64,000 nt of DNA from NCBI RefSeq assembly GCF_003665155.1, contig NZ_RCFQ01000002.1, positions 124,001 to 188,000 of the forward strand. The letters are read 5' to 3'. The position numbers and the translations under genes were made by a program. Under the pieces are notes generated by a model. That model was given only the letters and a program-made list of their open reading frames with translations. It was not told where the DNA came from and did not search any database. Source of the DNA: Mariprofundus sp. EBB-1 (GTDB lineage: Bacteria > Pseudomonadota > Zetaproteobacteria > Mariprofundales > Mariprofundaceae). Shown piece by piece: positions 17,980 to 26,702 of the stretch; position 1 is the stretch's first letter, and the number at the start of each line of letters is the position of its first letter.

Positions 17980-18001
17980 TCAGCAAAAAAGAAGTGGATT
18001 G

Positions 18002-18031
18002 AAAAAGGGCAGCGCTTCGCTGCCTTTTTTT
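18002..18031 (+). terminator. rho-independent terminator after ppdK
   Basis: GGCAGCG and CGCTGCC arms with a 3-nt CTT loop, flanked by an A run upstream and seven T downstream, 23 nt after the ppdK stop. Confidence 0.9.
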
Positions 18032-18164
18032 GTGGGCTGAATGTAAAAGGCTTTCTCAATGCGTTAAAAGAAAATGGGGCGTGAATTCGATACATTTCGA
18101 AAGTCCGGGAATACTGCTTTGGCATACTAGGAATAGGGAACTGTGATGTGATCGATAAGCTAGC

Positions 18165-18315
18165 CACGAATACACACGAATTTCCACGAATTACAAGATA
18201 TCATCGCTATGACAAACATCAGCTGGCAGGTAAATAGCAAAGCCTGAAAGAGTGTAGTGAGCCATGACTTAACAAATTACACTGATTTTTTTCGTGATTG
18301 TCGTGTTGATTCGTT
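18165..18315. repeat. intergenic element bounded by periodic CACGAA / TTCGTG motifs
   Basis: CACGAAT occurs three times at exact 10-nt steps (18165, 18175, 18185). On the far side the inverted form TCGTG/TCGTT occurs at 18292, 18301 and 18311. The two arms are imperfect reverse complements about 100 nt apart. The rest of the 448-nt gap between ppdK and the radical-SAM gene shows no gene. Sequences of this style are scattered in many bacterial genomes as uncharacterised intergenic repeats; whether it is repeated in this genome cannot be seen here. Confidence 0.5.
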
Positions 18316-18427
18316 CCCAAGGGAGCCCTCTAGTTTAGCTATTCACCTTCTGGCTGGATACTTTTATGATTGAGTAACATCGAACAGTTACCATATGTTG
18401 ATGTTTCCTGATCACCCGTGATGAACT

Positions 18428-19498
18428 TTAAATGCTGACAGGTATGCGGCGAGCACCAAAAGCACCATGAAATGGACCAAAGCGGCCAGCTATTGAAGTG
18501 CCACAGACGATGCAACAACCATCATCTGACACGCGGTGCTCCAATATTTCATACCAGTCGCGTTCTATTATTCTGGTCTTACACGTTGGGCATAGTGTTG
18601 TAGCACCTATGCGATCATGTACGTTACCTGTATAGACATAATGCAGGCCTGATTTTTTACCGATGCGGCGGGCACGGCGCAATGTGGATAGTGGCGTAGG
18701 CTGCACATCCACCATTTTCCAATCGGGATGAAATGCAGTGAAGTGCAGCGGTACATCAGTGCCAAGATTTGTCGCAATCCAGTCACACATGGCGTTGAGT
18801 TCTTCGTCACTGTCATTTTGATCAGGAATTAACAGGGTGGTGATCTCAAACCACACATCAGTTTCATGTTTTAAATATGCCAATGTATCCAGTACGGGGC
18901 CTAACTCGCCCGCACACAGCTTACGATAGAAATCATTGGAAAAGCCCTTTAGATCAATATTGGCAGCATCAATGTGTGAAAAAAATGCTTTCCGCGCTGC
19001 AGGTTTGATATAGCCGGCAGTCACAGCGACTGTTTTAATACCCTGTTCATGACAGGCGCGCGCGGTATCAATGGCATATTCAAGAAAAATTACCGGATCG
19101 TTGTAGGTGAAGGCAACACTCTGACAAGCATGGTCAACGGCAGCTTTGGCAATCGCTTCAGGTTCGGCCTGATTGCATAAACGATCAAGCGTTCGGGCTT
19201 TGGAAATATCCCAGTTCTGACAAAACTTACAGGCCAAATTGCATCCGGCCGTGCCAAATGAGAGCACGCTTGAGCCAGGGTAAAAATGATTCAGTGGTTT
19301 TTTCTCAATAGGATCAATGCAGAAACCGGATGAGCGGCCATAGGTGGTGAGCACAATTTGATCACCTTTGCGTTTGCGCACAAAACATAATCCCTGCTGA
19401 CCATCATGCAGTTTGCAATCACGCGGACAGATATCACACTGGATGCGTCCATCTTCAAGTGTGTGCCAGAAACGACCCGGAAAGTGTGCGTCGGCCAC
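18428..19498 (-). CDS. amrS: AmmeMemoRadiSam system radical SAM enzyme (PflA-like)
   Basis: A 356-residue radical SAM protein with the cluster motif CNLACKFC (CxxxCxxC) inside SFGTAGCNLACKFCQNW. The N-terminal CDICPRDCKLHDGQQGLCFVRKRK region is the extra Cys-rich domain of this subgroup, and two C-terminal Cys pairs (CPTC, CIVC) look like a further zinc site. It is the last gene of a three-gene set with AMMECR1 and MEMO proteins, the named AmmeMemoRadiSam system. The 2-nt gap to the AMMECR1 gene indicates one transcript. The substrate and product are not known. Confidence 0.92.
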   Translation of the reverse strand: MADAHFPGRFWHTLEDGRIQCDICPRDCKLHDGQQGLCFVRKRKGDQIVLTTYGRSSGFCIDPIEKKPLNHFYPGSSVLSFGTAGCNLACKFCQNWDISKARTLDRLCNQAEPEAIAKAAVDHACQSVAFTYNDPVIFLEYAIDTARACHEQGIKTVAVTAGYIKPAARKAFFSHIDAANIDLKGFSNDFYRKLCAGELGPVLDTLAYLKHETDVWFEITTLLIPDQNDSDEELNAMCDWIATNLGTDVPLHFTAFHPDWKMVDVQPTPLSTLRRARRIGKKSGLHYVYTGNVHDRIGATTLCPTCKTRIIERDWYEILEHRVSDDGCCIVCGTSIAGRFGPFHGAFGARRIPVSI

Positions 19499-19500
19499 GA

Positions 19501-20097
19501 TCAGTCTCCGGAGCCACTGTGTTCATTCTTGTGTTCATTATTGTGCTCATGGAATTTATTCACCTGATAAATATGCAGTTGCATATCGGGGTGCCAGAAA
19601 TCGGGGCTGAGTCCGGCCTTCTGTTTCAGGTGAGTAAGAAATTGTCGGGGGTCAGGTAGTTGATCCCACACTTGCGGTAAAAATGTGGCTTTATGGGCTC
19701 TAAATTGCAGTACCACGCCATCCATCTCCGGCCTTATATTGGCGATTGCGCTATGCTCATCTCGGGCATTAACGCATTGCATCTCAGAAAGTACCGACAC
19801 CTCTATCCGGATAGAGTCATATTCACTTTTGCTTAAGGGAGTAAAGCGCGGGTCATGAATAGCCGCTGCTACAGCATTAGAGCATACATCATCGATGAGC
19901 GGGCGGTATGCTTCCAAGCTGCCAATACAGCCGCGTAGCTGTCCATGCTTGGTGAGTGTAACAAAGCTTGCTGCATCTTTTGCCAGCCAAGCATGATCAT
20001 CCGGGCTGATGCCGGTGTGTGGTATCTCCAGTTTGGTGGCAATGGCATGACGTGCCAGTGCTATCAATACCGGGCCGCGAAAAGATGATTCAGGCAT
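19501..20097 (-). CDS. amrA: AMMECR1-domain protein (AmmeMemoRadiSam protein A)
   Basis: A 198-residue AMMECR1-domain protein. The signature GQLRGCIGSLEAYRPLIDDVCSNAVAAAIHDPRF contains the invariant LRGCIG, and SEYDSIRIEVSVLSEMQ and LPQVWDQLPDPRQFLTHLKQKAGL are typical. The C-terminal tail is rich in His, Asn, Glu and Lys (KFHEHNNEHKNEHSGSGD). The start at 20097 is chosen because it begins just before the conserved SFRGPVLIALARHAI segment and overlaps the MEMO gene by 8 nt; 20109 and 20169 are also possible. Biochemical function is unknown. Confidence 0.88.
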   Translation of the reverse strand: MPESSFRGPVLIALARHAIATKLEIPHTGISPDDHAWLAKDAASFVTLTKHGQLRGCIGSLEAYRPLIDDVCSNAVAAAIHDPRFTPLSKSEYDSIRIEVSVLSEMQCVNARDEHSAIANIRPEMDGVVLQFRAHKATFLPQVWDQLPDPRQFLTHLKQKAGLSPDFWHPDMQLHIYQVNKFHEHNNEHKNEHSGSGD

Positions 20098-20899
20098 GAT
20101 CTTGCACATCGTCAAAAAATGCGATGGAAGCGTAACCAACAACCCGTTCTTTATCGCCAGCGGTATCACCGGAATTTCTGTAATCCAGCAGTTGTGCTTT
20201 CAAATGATGTTTGTTGGCAACGTTCAACAAAGCATTGATCCCTGTGGCTCCACATGCCTGTTCATGGTTTAAGCTGGCTTGCTGCCGTAAAATCATATCA
20301 ATGCTTAGCTCATCGATTGTATTCGCTTCTTGATAGCTGTGAAAATGTGATAGATCAGAGCTGATGACAAAGAGTGTTGCATCATCATACCAGAATGATT
20401 CGATAAGCTGTGCCACCACATCGGCTTCTACGCTGCCGATACAGATCGGCAACAGAGTAAACTGATCAAGCACTGTCTGCAGAAAAGGCAGTTGCACTTC
20501 CAGTGAGTGCTCCTGTGCATGCGCAGCTGCATTGATTTGCACATCAGCGTGTATGAGAGCTTTTTGCATGCGTTTATGATCAACCTTCACCAGTCCAAAA
20601 GGGGTTTCAAAAGCATCACAATCGGGCACGGCCATGCCACGAAATGCGATGCGGTGAGAGGGGCCTAATAATATGATATGTTGAATATGTGCAGGTATCA
20701 TGCTGGCAAATGCGAAGGCTGCAGTCTGGCCGGAATAAATAAAACCGGCATGCGGCACTATAACAGCTTTGAGACTCTGAGTTGGTGCAGGTAATAATGC
20801 AGGCCTTGCCTTATTCAGGGCATGGATTATCAATGCCTCCAGATCATTTTCAGAGCCGGGGTAAAATAGATCAGCAACAGCAGCAGCACGAATGTCCAT
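20090..20899 (-). CDS. amrB: MEMO-family protein (AmmeMemoRadiSam protein B)
   Basis: A 269-residue MEMO-like protein related in fold to extradiol dioxygenases. It has VPHAGFIYSGQTAAFAFASM, LLGPSHRIAFRGMAVPDCDAFETPFG and SSDLSHFHSYQEAN, so the conserved His residues (PHAG, PSH, LSHF) that form the putative active site are present. It is the first gene of the three-gene AmmeMemoRadiSam operon and overlaps the AMMECR1 gene. The human relative MEMO1 is a signalling adaptor; the bacterial role is unknown. Confidence 0.9.
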   Translation of the reverse strand: MDIRAAAVADLFYPGSENDLEALIIHALNKARPALLPAPTQSLKAVIVPHAGFIYSGQTAAFAFASMIPAHIQHIILLGPSHRIAFRGMAVPDCDAFETPFGLVKVDHKRMQKALIHADVQINAAAHAQEHSLEVQLPFLQTVLDQFTLLPICIGSVEADVVAQLIESFWYDDATLFVISSDLSHFHSYQEANTIDELSIDMILRQQASLNHEQACGATGINALLNVANKHHLKAQLLDYRNSGDTAGDKERVVGYASIAFFDDVQDHA

Positions 20900-21074
20900 A
20901 GTCGGACTCCTTTACATTCTGAAACATGATAAAACTTCGGCATAGATCTGTGAAGTGTGAGACTGTTTCAGGGCGGACTGTCTGTTTTTAGTACGGTTGC
21001 TAGTATTCTTGTTGCAAGAGGTGATTGAGAAAGTCATATTGGCTTGGTGGAGATGTGAAGTGCTGGAGGAGGGC

Positions 21075-21689
21075 ATGCTGCAAAGAATGAAACTCAGAGG
21101 GTTAGGTGGCTTGGGTGTTCTGGTGGCGATTCTGTTCTGGATCGTTGAAGCATTGTTGCATGTTTTTGTGTTTGGTGGAGAAAGTTTTCTGAAGAATCTC
21201 TTTTTTTCCGACCCCAATGAAAACTGGATGCGTCTGTTAATTTCGGTCACCGTGGTTGCCTTTGGATTTTATGCTCAGGCAGCTGTAGATCAGCAGCAGC
21301 AATTACTGGAGAGAATTCGTAAGAAAGGTACACGACTACAGAAAGTGGTAGATGGGTGCTACGATGCTTATGTAAGCATGGATCAAGAAGGTAAAATTAT
21401 CGATTGGAATCGTAGTGCGGAACTACTGTTTGGCTGGCCCAGGCAGAAGGTGATTGGCGAGTCGATGGAAATCATTATACCGGAGCGTTTTAGAGAAGCT
21501 CATCGTAAAGGTCTGGCCCGTTATCAAGCAACAAATATAGGATCGTTTTTATACAAACCTGTATATACACAGGCACTGCATCGTGATGGGTTTGAGTTTC
21601 CCATTGAAATTGTTGTAACACCCTTGAATACCAATGGGCCTCAAGAGTATTTTGCTTTTATTCGTGAAAACTTTCCAGCAGATAAATGA
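21075..21689 (+). CDS. membrane-anchored PAS-domain protein without output domain
   Basis: A 204-residue protein with two transmembrane helices (about residues 9-34 and 52-72) separated by a short loop, a brief coiled coil (QQQQLLERIRKKGTRLQKVV) and one PAS domain (DGCYDAYVSMDQEGKIIDWNRSAELLFGWPRQKVIGESMEIIIPERFREAH...). The N-terminal layout resembles membrane sensor kinases, but the protein stops after the PAS domain, with no kinase, GGDEF or EAL part. The start at 21075 is chosen for the GGAGG 5-9 nt upstream. It lies divergently from the AmmeMemoRadiSam operon. Ligand and partner are unknown. Confidence 0.8.
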   Translation: MLQRMKLRGLGGLGVLVAILFWIVEALLHVFVFGGESFLKNLFFSDPNENWMRLLISVTVVAFGFYAQAAVDQQQQLLERIRKKGTRLQKVVDGCYDAYVSMDQEGKIIDWNRSAELLFGWPRQKVIGESMEIIIPERFREAHRKGLARYQATNIGSFLYKPVYTQALHRDGFEFPIEIVVTPLNTNGPQEYFAFIRENFPADK

Positions 21690-21783
21690 TGCCAGCAGCG
21701 TTCCCTTCTTTGGCTTGCCAAGCCTGAAACAGATTCCACACTGCTGTTCTTTACACACTGAGCCTGCTCAGTAAGCTGTAGTG

Positions 21784-23163
21784 ATGGAAAAGTCGCCTAA
21801 ACCATCAGTCAAATTTAAATTCAGCCAAATGCTGGCTATGGATGTAGCTGATATTGCTAGTCTTCCGGCTCTGTATAGGCATGGTGTTCATCTGTTACGT
21901 TTCTTTTTCAGAGTCATCATTCGTTTTATTACAGATCAGTGTATTCAGCGTGCGTCGGCCCTGGCGTATGCTTCCTTGTTGGCCATTGTGCCGTTGGTAG
22001 TGCTTGGTTTCTCGGTGTTTACCAGCTTTCAGGTATTTGAAACGATGTCAGGTAGTGTGAGTGAGGCACTATTAAAGTATCTGTTGCCCACCAGTCAGCA
22101 GGTTGTGCAGGATTATCTGGGAACCGTGGCTGAAGAGACAACCACCCTTTCTGTCTTTGGTATTATCGGTCTGTTATTTGTTGCCACAGCCCTACTGAAT
22201 ACAATTGAAGAAGCATTTAATGATATTTGGCGTATCACGCGAGCACGTGCCTGGCTCTCCAAATTTGTCGTGTTCTGGGCGACAATAACTTTGGCTCCGA
22301 TACTTATTGGCGCTTCGATTACGATTACATCCTACTTCACAGCACTGCCGGTGTTGAAGGAGGTGGCAGAAGGTGCATCCTATATCTCCGAGGCGCCTTT
22401 TCTGGTGCCATGGTTGATGTCCTCCATGGCTATGGCATGCCTGTATTATGTGTTGCCTAACACCAGCGTACCGTTTCGTTATGCCGCAGTAGGTGGTTTG
22501 ATCGCGGGTGCGTTGTTTGAATGGACCAAGATAGGCTTTGCCTTTTATGTGACTGAAATTGCCGATTACGAGCGCCTGTATGGAGCGCTATCGACACTGC
22601 CGGTGTTCCTGCTTTGGATATATCTGGTTTGGGTGATTGTATTGCTCGGTTCTGAAATTGCATTTTGTCTGCAGCATCCGGAGCAGTCGCATCGGCAACA
22701 CAGTAGTTTCCAGAAACCGGGGGTGAGGCAGTTCTTTTCACATCTTGTGCTGTTACGGGCAGTACAGGCTCAGCGTGATGGTGAGATGCTGAGCATGGGC
22801 GACCTTATTGAAGAGACTGATGTGCCCAATAATATTTTGCAGGAGTGGCTGGATCAGTTGTGTGCAAGTGGATTGTTACGAACGACGATATCGAATCATG
22901 AAGAGGCCGGCTGGTTGCCCGGCTTTGATGTCGATAAAATGAGTTTACAAGATATTTTTCAGTATCTTAATGATAGTCCGATGGATGTGCCGGAAGCGTG
23001 GGCTGACAGTTCTCTGGGTCGACAATTAACCGGTATTTATTTCCGCCTCGAACGAGAACGCTCAGCACTTCTAAGCCATATGAATTTACGTGAATTTATG
23101 AAACGCCAGCATGAAAAAGATGATGCGCTGGATGATGTATTAAAAGGATATAACGATAAATGA
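21784..23163 (+). CDS. YihY/BrkB-family inner-membrane protein
   Basis: A 459-residue member of the YihY (UPF0761, earlier and wrongly called ribonuclease BN) family. About six transmembrane helices lie in residues ~30-300, with the family stretches QRASALAYASLLAIVPLVVLGFSVF and TLPVFLLWIYLVWVIVLLGSEIAF. The C-terminal ~150 residues resemble a winged-helix domain (MLSMGDLIEETDVPNNILQEWLDQLCASGLL). It overlaps the downstream peptidase gene by 4 nt. A GTG at 21781 directly before the ATG is an alternative start. The physiological role of the family is uncertain. Confidence 0.85.
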   Translation: MEKSPKPSVKFKFSQMLAMDVADIASLPALYRHGVHLLRFFFRVIIRFITDQCIQRASALAYASLLAIVPLVVLGFSVFTSFQVFETMSGSVSEALLKYLLPTSQQVVQDYLGTVAEETTTLSVFGIIGLLFVATALLNTIEEAFNDIWRITRARAWLSKFVVFWATITLAPILIGASITITSYFTALPVLKEVAEGASYISEAPFLVPWLMSSMAMACLYYVLPNTSVPFRYAAVGGLIAGALFEWTKIGFAFYVTEIADYERLYGALSTLPVFLLWIYLVWVIVLLGSEIAFCLQHPEQSHRQHSSFQKPGVRQFFSHLVLLRAVQAQRDGEMLSMGDLIEETDVPNNILQEWLDQLCASGLLRTTISNHEEAGWLPGFDVDKMSLQDIFQYLNDSPMDVPEAWADSSLGRQLTGIYFRLERERSALLSHMNLREFMKRQHEKDDALDDVLKGYNDK

Positions 23164-24296
23164 AACAGTTAGATGGTACACGACTAATTATTGCCGACTC
23201 AGAACATAATGCCGATATGCTGTATGCCAGTGGTATGTTTGTACCTGATGCATTTATTGCCATTGAAATGGAAGGGCAATGGCATGGGCTATTTTCACCA
23301 TTGGAGGTGGATCGGGCAAAAAAAGATTCAAAGCTACATGAAGCGCACCTTGATACGCCCTGGCGACAACAGGCTGAGGCGGATCATCGCTCTGGTTTGG
23401 CTGCTGTTGCAGCTGCTTTTTTACAGCACCGTGATATCACACAGGTGATGGTGCCGGGTGATTTTCCACTCGCTTATGCTGAAAAATTGCGTAGCTGGGG
23501 TTTTAAGGTCGATGCTGTTGAAGGCGCTTTTTTCCCGGGCAGGGCAGTGAAATCTGAATATGAACTGCGCTGCTTGGCACAATCCGAACGCTTAACACGC
23601 CAATCCATGCAACAGGCTGAGGCATATTTGGCGCAATGTGGTGTAGGTGATGATGGTATTCTACGTGCTCCTGATACGGCTAAAAAAGTAAAATCAGCAG
23701 ATGTGCGACGTGTGATTGAAACCTTTTTGATTGGCCGTGGTGCGATGCCAGCCCATACCATTGTGGCATGTGGAAAAGAGGGGGCTGACCCCCATAATAT
23801 TGGCCACGGTTTTATCCGTGCACACCAGACGATTATTATTGATATTTTTCCAAGGATGCTGGCGACAGGTTACTGGGGTGATATGACCAGGAGCTATGTT
23901 AAAGGCAAAGCCAGCCCTGAAATAAAACGGCTGTATCAGACAGTACGCGAAGGCCAGGATATTGGTTTGTCGATGGTGGCTTCTGGTGTAGATGGAACCG
24001 TGATTCATCAGCGGATTACGGATCATTTTGATACGCAGGGATACCCTACAAAAATGGTGCGTGGCAAGCAGACAGGTTTTTTTCATGGTACGGGCCACGG
24101 CGTTGGCCTGCAGATTCATGAAGCACCAGGCATATCCGTGCGCAGTAATATACTTCAAGCCAATCAAGTGGTGACAGTAGAACCGGGCCTCTATTATCCA
24201 GGTCTCGGTGGTATTCGTCTGGAAGATATGGTTATCGTACGTGATGGTGGTTGCGATAATTTAACCAAATACAAACGTAAACTCGAAATTGCTTAG
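23160..24296 (+). CDS. M24-family metallopeptidase (Xaa-Pro peptidase type)
   Basis: A 378-residue pita-bread-fold peptidase. The C-terminal catalytic domain shows the five metal ligands: Asp in IIIDIFPR, Asp in WGDMTRSY, His in GTGHGVGLQIHE, Glu in TVEPGLYYPGLGG and Glu in RLEDMVIV. The N-terminal creatinase-like domain (SEHNADMLYASGMFVPDAFIAIE) fits Xaa-Pro aminopeptidases and dipeptidases. It is translationally coupled to the YihY gene (ATGA overlap). The exact substrate is not predictable. Confidence 0.85.
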   Translation: MKQLDGTRLIIADSEHNADMLYASGMFVPDAFIAIEMEGQWHGLFSPLEVDRAKKDSKLHEAHLDTPWRQQAEADHRSGLAAVAAAFLQHRDITQVMVPGDFPLAYAEKLRSWGFKVDAVEGAFFPGRAVKSEYELRCLAQSERLTRQSMQQAEAYLAQCGVGDDGILRAPDTAKKVKSADVRRVIETFLIGRGAMPAHTIVACGKEGADPHNIGHGFIRAHQTIIIDIFPRMLATGYWGDMTRSYVKGKASPEIKRLYQTVREGQDIGLSMVASGVDGTVIHQRITDHFDTQGYPTKMVRGKQTGFFHGTGHGVGLQIHEAPGISVRSNILQANQVVTVEPGLYYPGLGGIRLEDMVIVRDGGCDNLTKYKRKLEIA

Positions 24297-24311
24297 AAGA
24301 TCGGATAAACC

Positions 24312-24647
24312 TTATAGTCTTTCTCTTTCCATATGCCCTATGCCCCAATTTTGAAGCGCTAACAGAACCGGCTCCAGGGTTTTGCCGTAGTCAGTCATGG
24401 AGTACTCCACCTTCGGAGGCACTTCAGCATAGACTTTTCTTATGATCAGCTCGTCTGCTTCAAGTTCACGCAGTTGTTTGGTCAGCATACGTTGGGTAAT
24501 ACCCGGCATCACTCTCTTGAGCGCATTAAAGCGCAATGTTTCATGTTGCAGGTGGTAAAGGATAATGCTTTTCCATTTGCCGCCAATCACTTCCAGAGCC
24601 GCTTCCACAGGGCATCCTTCATTACAGTCATAACGTTCGTGAGCCAT
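24312..24647 (-). CDS. HxlR-family transcriptional regulator
   Basis: A 111-residue winged-helix regulator of the HxlR group: CPVEAALEVIGGKWKSIILYHL, LRFNALKRVMPGITQRMLTKQLRELEADELI and VPPKVEYSMTDYGKTLEPVL are all family-typical. Cys9 and Cys13 lie in the position of the redox-sensing cysteines known in related regulators (YodB, QorR). The second ATG (24647) is preferred because AGGAGG abuts the first one. It is divergent from a quinone oxidoreductase-like gene, which it probably controls. Confidence 0.88.
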   Translation of the reverse strand: MAHERYDCNEGCPVEAALEVIGGKWKSIILYHLQHETLRFNALKRVMPGITQRMLTKQLRELEADELIIRKVYAEVPPKVEYSMTDYGKTLEPVLLALQNWGIGHMERERL

Positions 24648-24671
24648 CGTCATCCTCCTTGTTCATCACAA

Positions 24672-24691
24672 TAGTATATAAAATGATACTA
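24672..24691. promoter_or_regulatory. inverted repeat, likely HxlR operator
   Basis: TAGTAT at 24672-24677 and ATACTA at 24686-24691 form a perfect 6-bp inverted repeat with an 8-nt spacer, 25 nt upstream of the regulator start and between the divergent genes. AT-rich palindromes of this form (e.g. around AGTA/TACT half-sites) are usual for this family. Binding is inferred. Confidence 0.6.
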
Positions 24692-24805
24692 CATAACAAA
24701 AATGTGCGTACTTATATTAAATATCCGTAGTGCACATCATTGCGGCATCCGACAGTAAAATCAAACCCGGTCGTTATGTATTACAAAGAACACGGAGGAG
24801 AAGAA

Positions 24806-25792
24806 ATGAAAGCAATGATGATTAATGCCTATGGTGAAGATGCGGTTTTTGAAGCGGTAGAGGTGAATAAACCCGAAGTGAAGGCCGGTCATGTGCTGGT
24901 AAAGATTGCCGCTTCAAGTGTAAATATGGTGGACACGATGATTCGAAAAATGGGCAAGGATCTGCCCTTATCACCAGATACGCCGGCCATTTTGGGTATG
25001 GACTTTGCCGGTACGGTAAAAGAAGTGGGTGACGATGTTACAGCATACGCGGTTGGTGATGAGGTCTATGGTTGTGCAGGCGGACTGGCAGATCTGCCCG
25101 GCACATTGGCTGAATACATTGTGGCTGATAGTAATCTGATTGGGCGAAAGCCTGTGAATTTAACCATGCGGGAAGCCGCAGCACTGCCGTTGGTTGCTAT
25201 AACAGCCTATGAAGGCCTGACTCGGGCAGGTATTAAACAAGGACAAAAGGTATTGGTACACGGCGGCTCCGGTGGTGTAGGTCATATAGCGTTGCAACTG
25301 GCAAAAGACTTTGGTGCCGAGGTCTATTCAACCGGCGGCGGTGATCAACAGATGGCTCTGATCGAACAGCTTGGAGCAACAGCCATCAATTATAAAACAG
25401 AAAGCGTGGAAAATTATGTTGCCGCCCATACCAATGGTGCAGGCTTTGATCTGGTGTTTGATTCTGTTGGTGGCGCCAACATCATCAATTCGTTTGAGGC
25501 AGCTGCTTTGAATGGTCAAGTCGCTACCACCGTTTCGTTGTGTGAACTGGATTTGTCGTTGGCGCACTTTAAGGGGCTCTCTCTGCATGTGGTCTTTATG
25601 CTGATTCCCATGTTGCATCACTATAAGCGCGAACAGCATGCAGAGATCTTACGTAACTTGACCCGGATTATTGAGTCAGGCGGACTCAAGCCAGTACTGG
25701 ATGATCATCACTTTAGGCTTGAACAGGCAGGACAAGCGCACGCCCGACTGGAGAGCGGACAAGCAATGGGCAAGGTAGTGATTGAGAACTGA
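24806..25792 (+). CDS. zinc-independent MDR-family oxidoreductase (quinone oxidoreductase-like)
   Basis: A 328-residue medium-chain reductase: N-terminal GroES-like domain (MKAMMINAYGEDAVFEAVEV...) and a nucleotide-binding Rossmann domain (KVLVHGGSGGVGHIALQLAKDFGAEVYST). The zinc-binding Cys residues of alcohol dehydrogenases are absent, as in QOR-type NAD(P)H:quinone or enone reductases. The start is set by GGAGG (24795-24799) 6 nt before ATG; the longer frame from 24740 has no ribosome site. Divergent from the HxlR regulator, the typical quinone/electrophile-sensing arrangement. It ends 18 nt before a strong hairpin. Confidence 0.85.
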   Translation: MKAMMINAYGEDAVFEAVEVNKPEVKAGHVLVKIAASSVNMVDTMIRKMGKDLPLSPDTPAILGMDFAGTVKEVGDDVTAYAVGDEVYGCAGGLADLPGTLAEYIVADSNLIGRKPVNLTMREAAALPLVAITAYEGLTRAGIKQGQKVLVHGGSGGVGHIALQLAKDFGAEVYSTGGGDQQMALIEQLGATAINYKTESVENYVAAHTNGAGFDLVFDSVGGANIINSFEAAALNGQVATTVSLCELDLSLAHFKGLSLHVVFMLIPMLHHYKREQHAEILRNLTRIIESGGLKPVLDDHHFRLEQAGQAHARLESGQAMGKVVIEN

Positions 25793-25810
25793 GCATTACC
25801 GATTTAGGCG

Positions 25811-25838
25811 AACACCGGGAATGATCCCGGTGTTTCTC
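25811..25838. terminator. hairpin terminator between convergent units
   Basis: A perfect 10-bp stem: AACACCGGGA pairs with TCCCGGTGTT around an ATGA loop. The T run is interrupted (TTTCT). Probably ends the oxidoreductase transcript. Confidence 0.6.
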
Positions 25839-25959
25839 CCTTCGGCAGTAGCATTTCTTGGTGGTCTCGATCGATTACCGGTCTGTGGTTGATGTGACAC
25901 CGGACTTTGCTGAACAGAAGGTAGTCTGACTGCTAAAGGGGCGCTGATGCCTCAGAGTA

Positions 25960-26643
25960 TCATTTAACAATTACGCTCTTTAGTACTGCCTTTGCCACCT
26001 GTTCTGATGAGGCCGGGTTCTGGCCTGTGATCAGGTTGCCGTCCGTAATCGCGTAGGAATGCCAGTCATCTACCTTGGAGTAGTTTGCCCCTTTTGCTTT
26101 TAACGCGTCTTCGAGCAGGAATGGAACAATCGTAGAAAGTTGCACGGCCTCTTCTTCACTGTTGCTGAAACCTGTTACAGACTTGCCTTTGATAAGAGGG
26201 GAACCATCCGGGTTTTTGGTGTGGATCAGTGCTGCGGATGAATGACAAACGGTAGCCACCACTTTGCCAGCTCCATACATGGACTCAATCAAGGCGACCG
26301 AGTTGCGATCTTCTACCAGATCCCATAGTGGCCCATGCCCACCAGGATAAAACAACGCATCGAAAGCATCGGAAGACACATCTGATAATTTCACTGTATG
26401 CGCCAGTGCGGTCTGCGCAGCATCGTCGTCCATGAAGCGTTTGGTTGCATCGGTCTGGAAATCCGGTTCATCACTTTTCGGGTCCAGCGGCGGCTGGCCA
26501 CCATTGGGGGAGGCGAGTGTGATATCCGCTCCGGCATCCTTGAACACATAGTAGGGTGCAGCAAACTCCTCTAGCCAGAATCCTGTTTTCTGTCCTGTAT
26601 CTCCTAGTTTATCGTGGGATGTGAGTAGCATAAGAATTTTCAT
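25960..26643 (-). CDS. DJ-1/PfpI-family protein (Hsp31/glyoxalase III-like)
   Basis: A 227-residue class I glutamine-amidotransferase-fold protein. The nucleophile elbow is VVATVCHSSAALIHT (Cys133, His134), with Glu25 or Glu26 in FWLEEFAAPYY as the acid, and the stretches LASPNGGQPPLDPKS and FYPGGHGPLWDL match the Hsp31/HchA side of the family. Members convert methylglyoxal to lactate or act as holding chaperones. It is the last of three genes transcribed towards it (YqhD-like, CurA-like, this), which suits detoxification of reactive aldehydes. Confidence 0.85.
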   Translation of the reverse strand: MKILMLLTSHDKLGDTGQKTGFWLEEFAAPYYVFKDAGADITLASPNGGQPPLDPKSDEPDFQTDATKRFMDDDAAQTALAHTVKLSDVSSDAFDALFYPGGHGPLWDLVEDRNSVALIESMYGAGKVVATVCHSSAALIHTKNPDGSPLIKGKSVTGFSNSEEEAVQLSTIVPFLLEDALKAKGANYSKVDDWHSYAITDGNLITGQNPASSEQVAKAVLKSVIVK

Positions 26644-26702
26644 GTTGGATCTCCTTGTGGGTGTTGATGGCTCATTTGAGCTTAAATATCAGGTCGAGGT
26701 AA

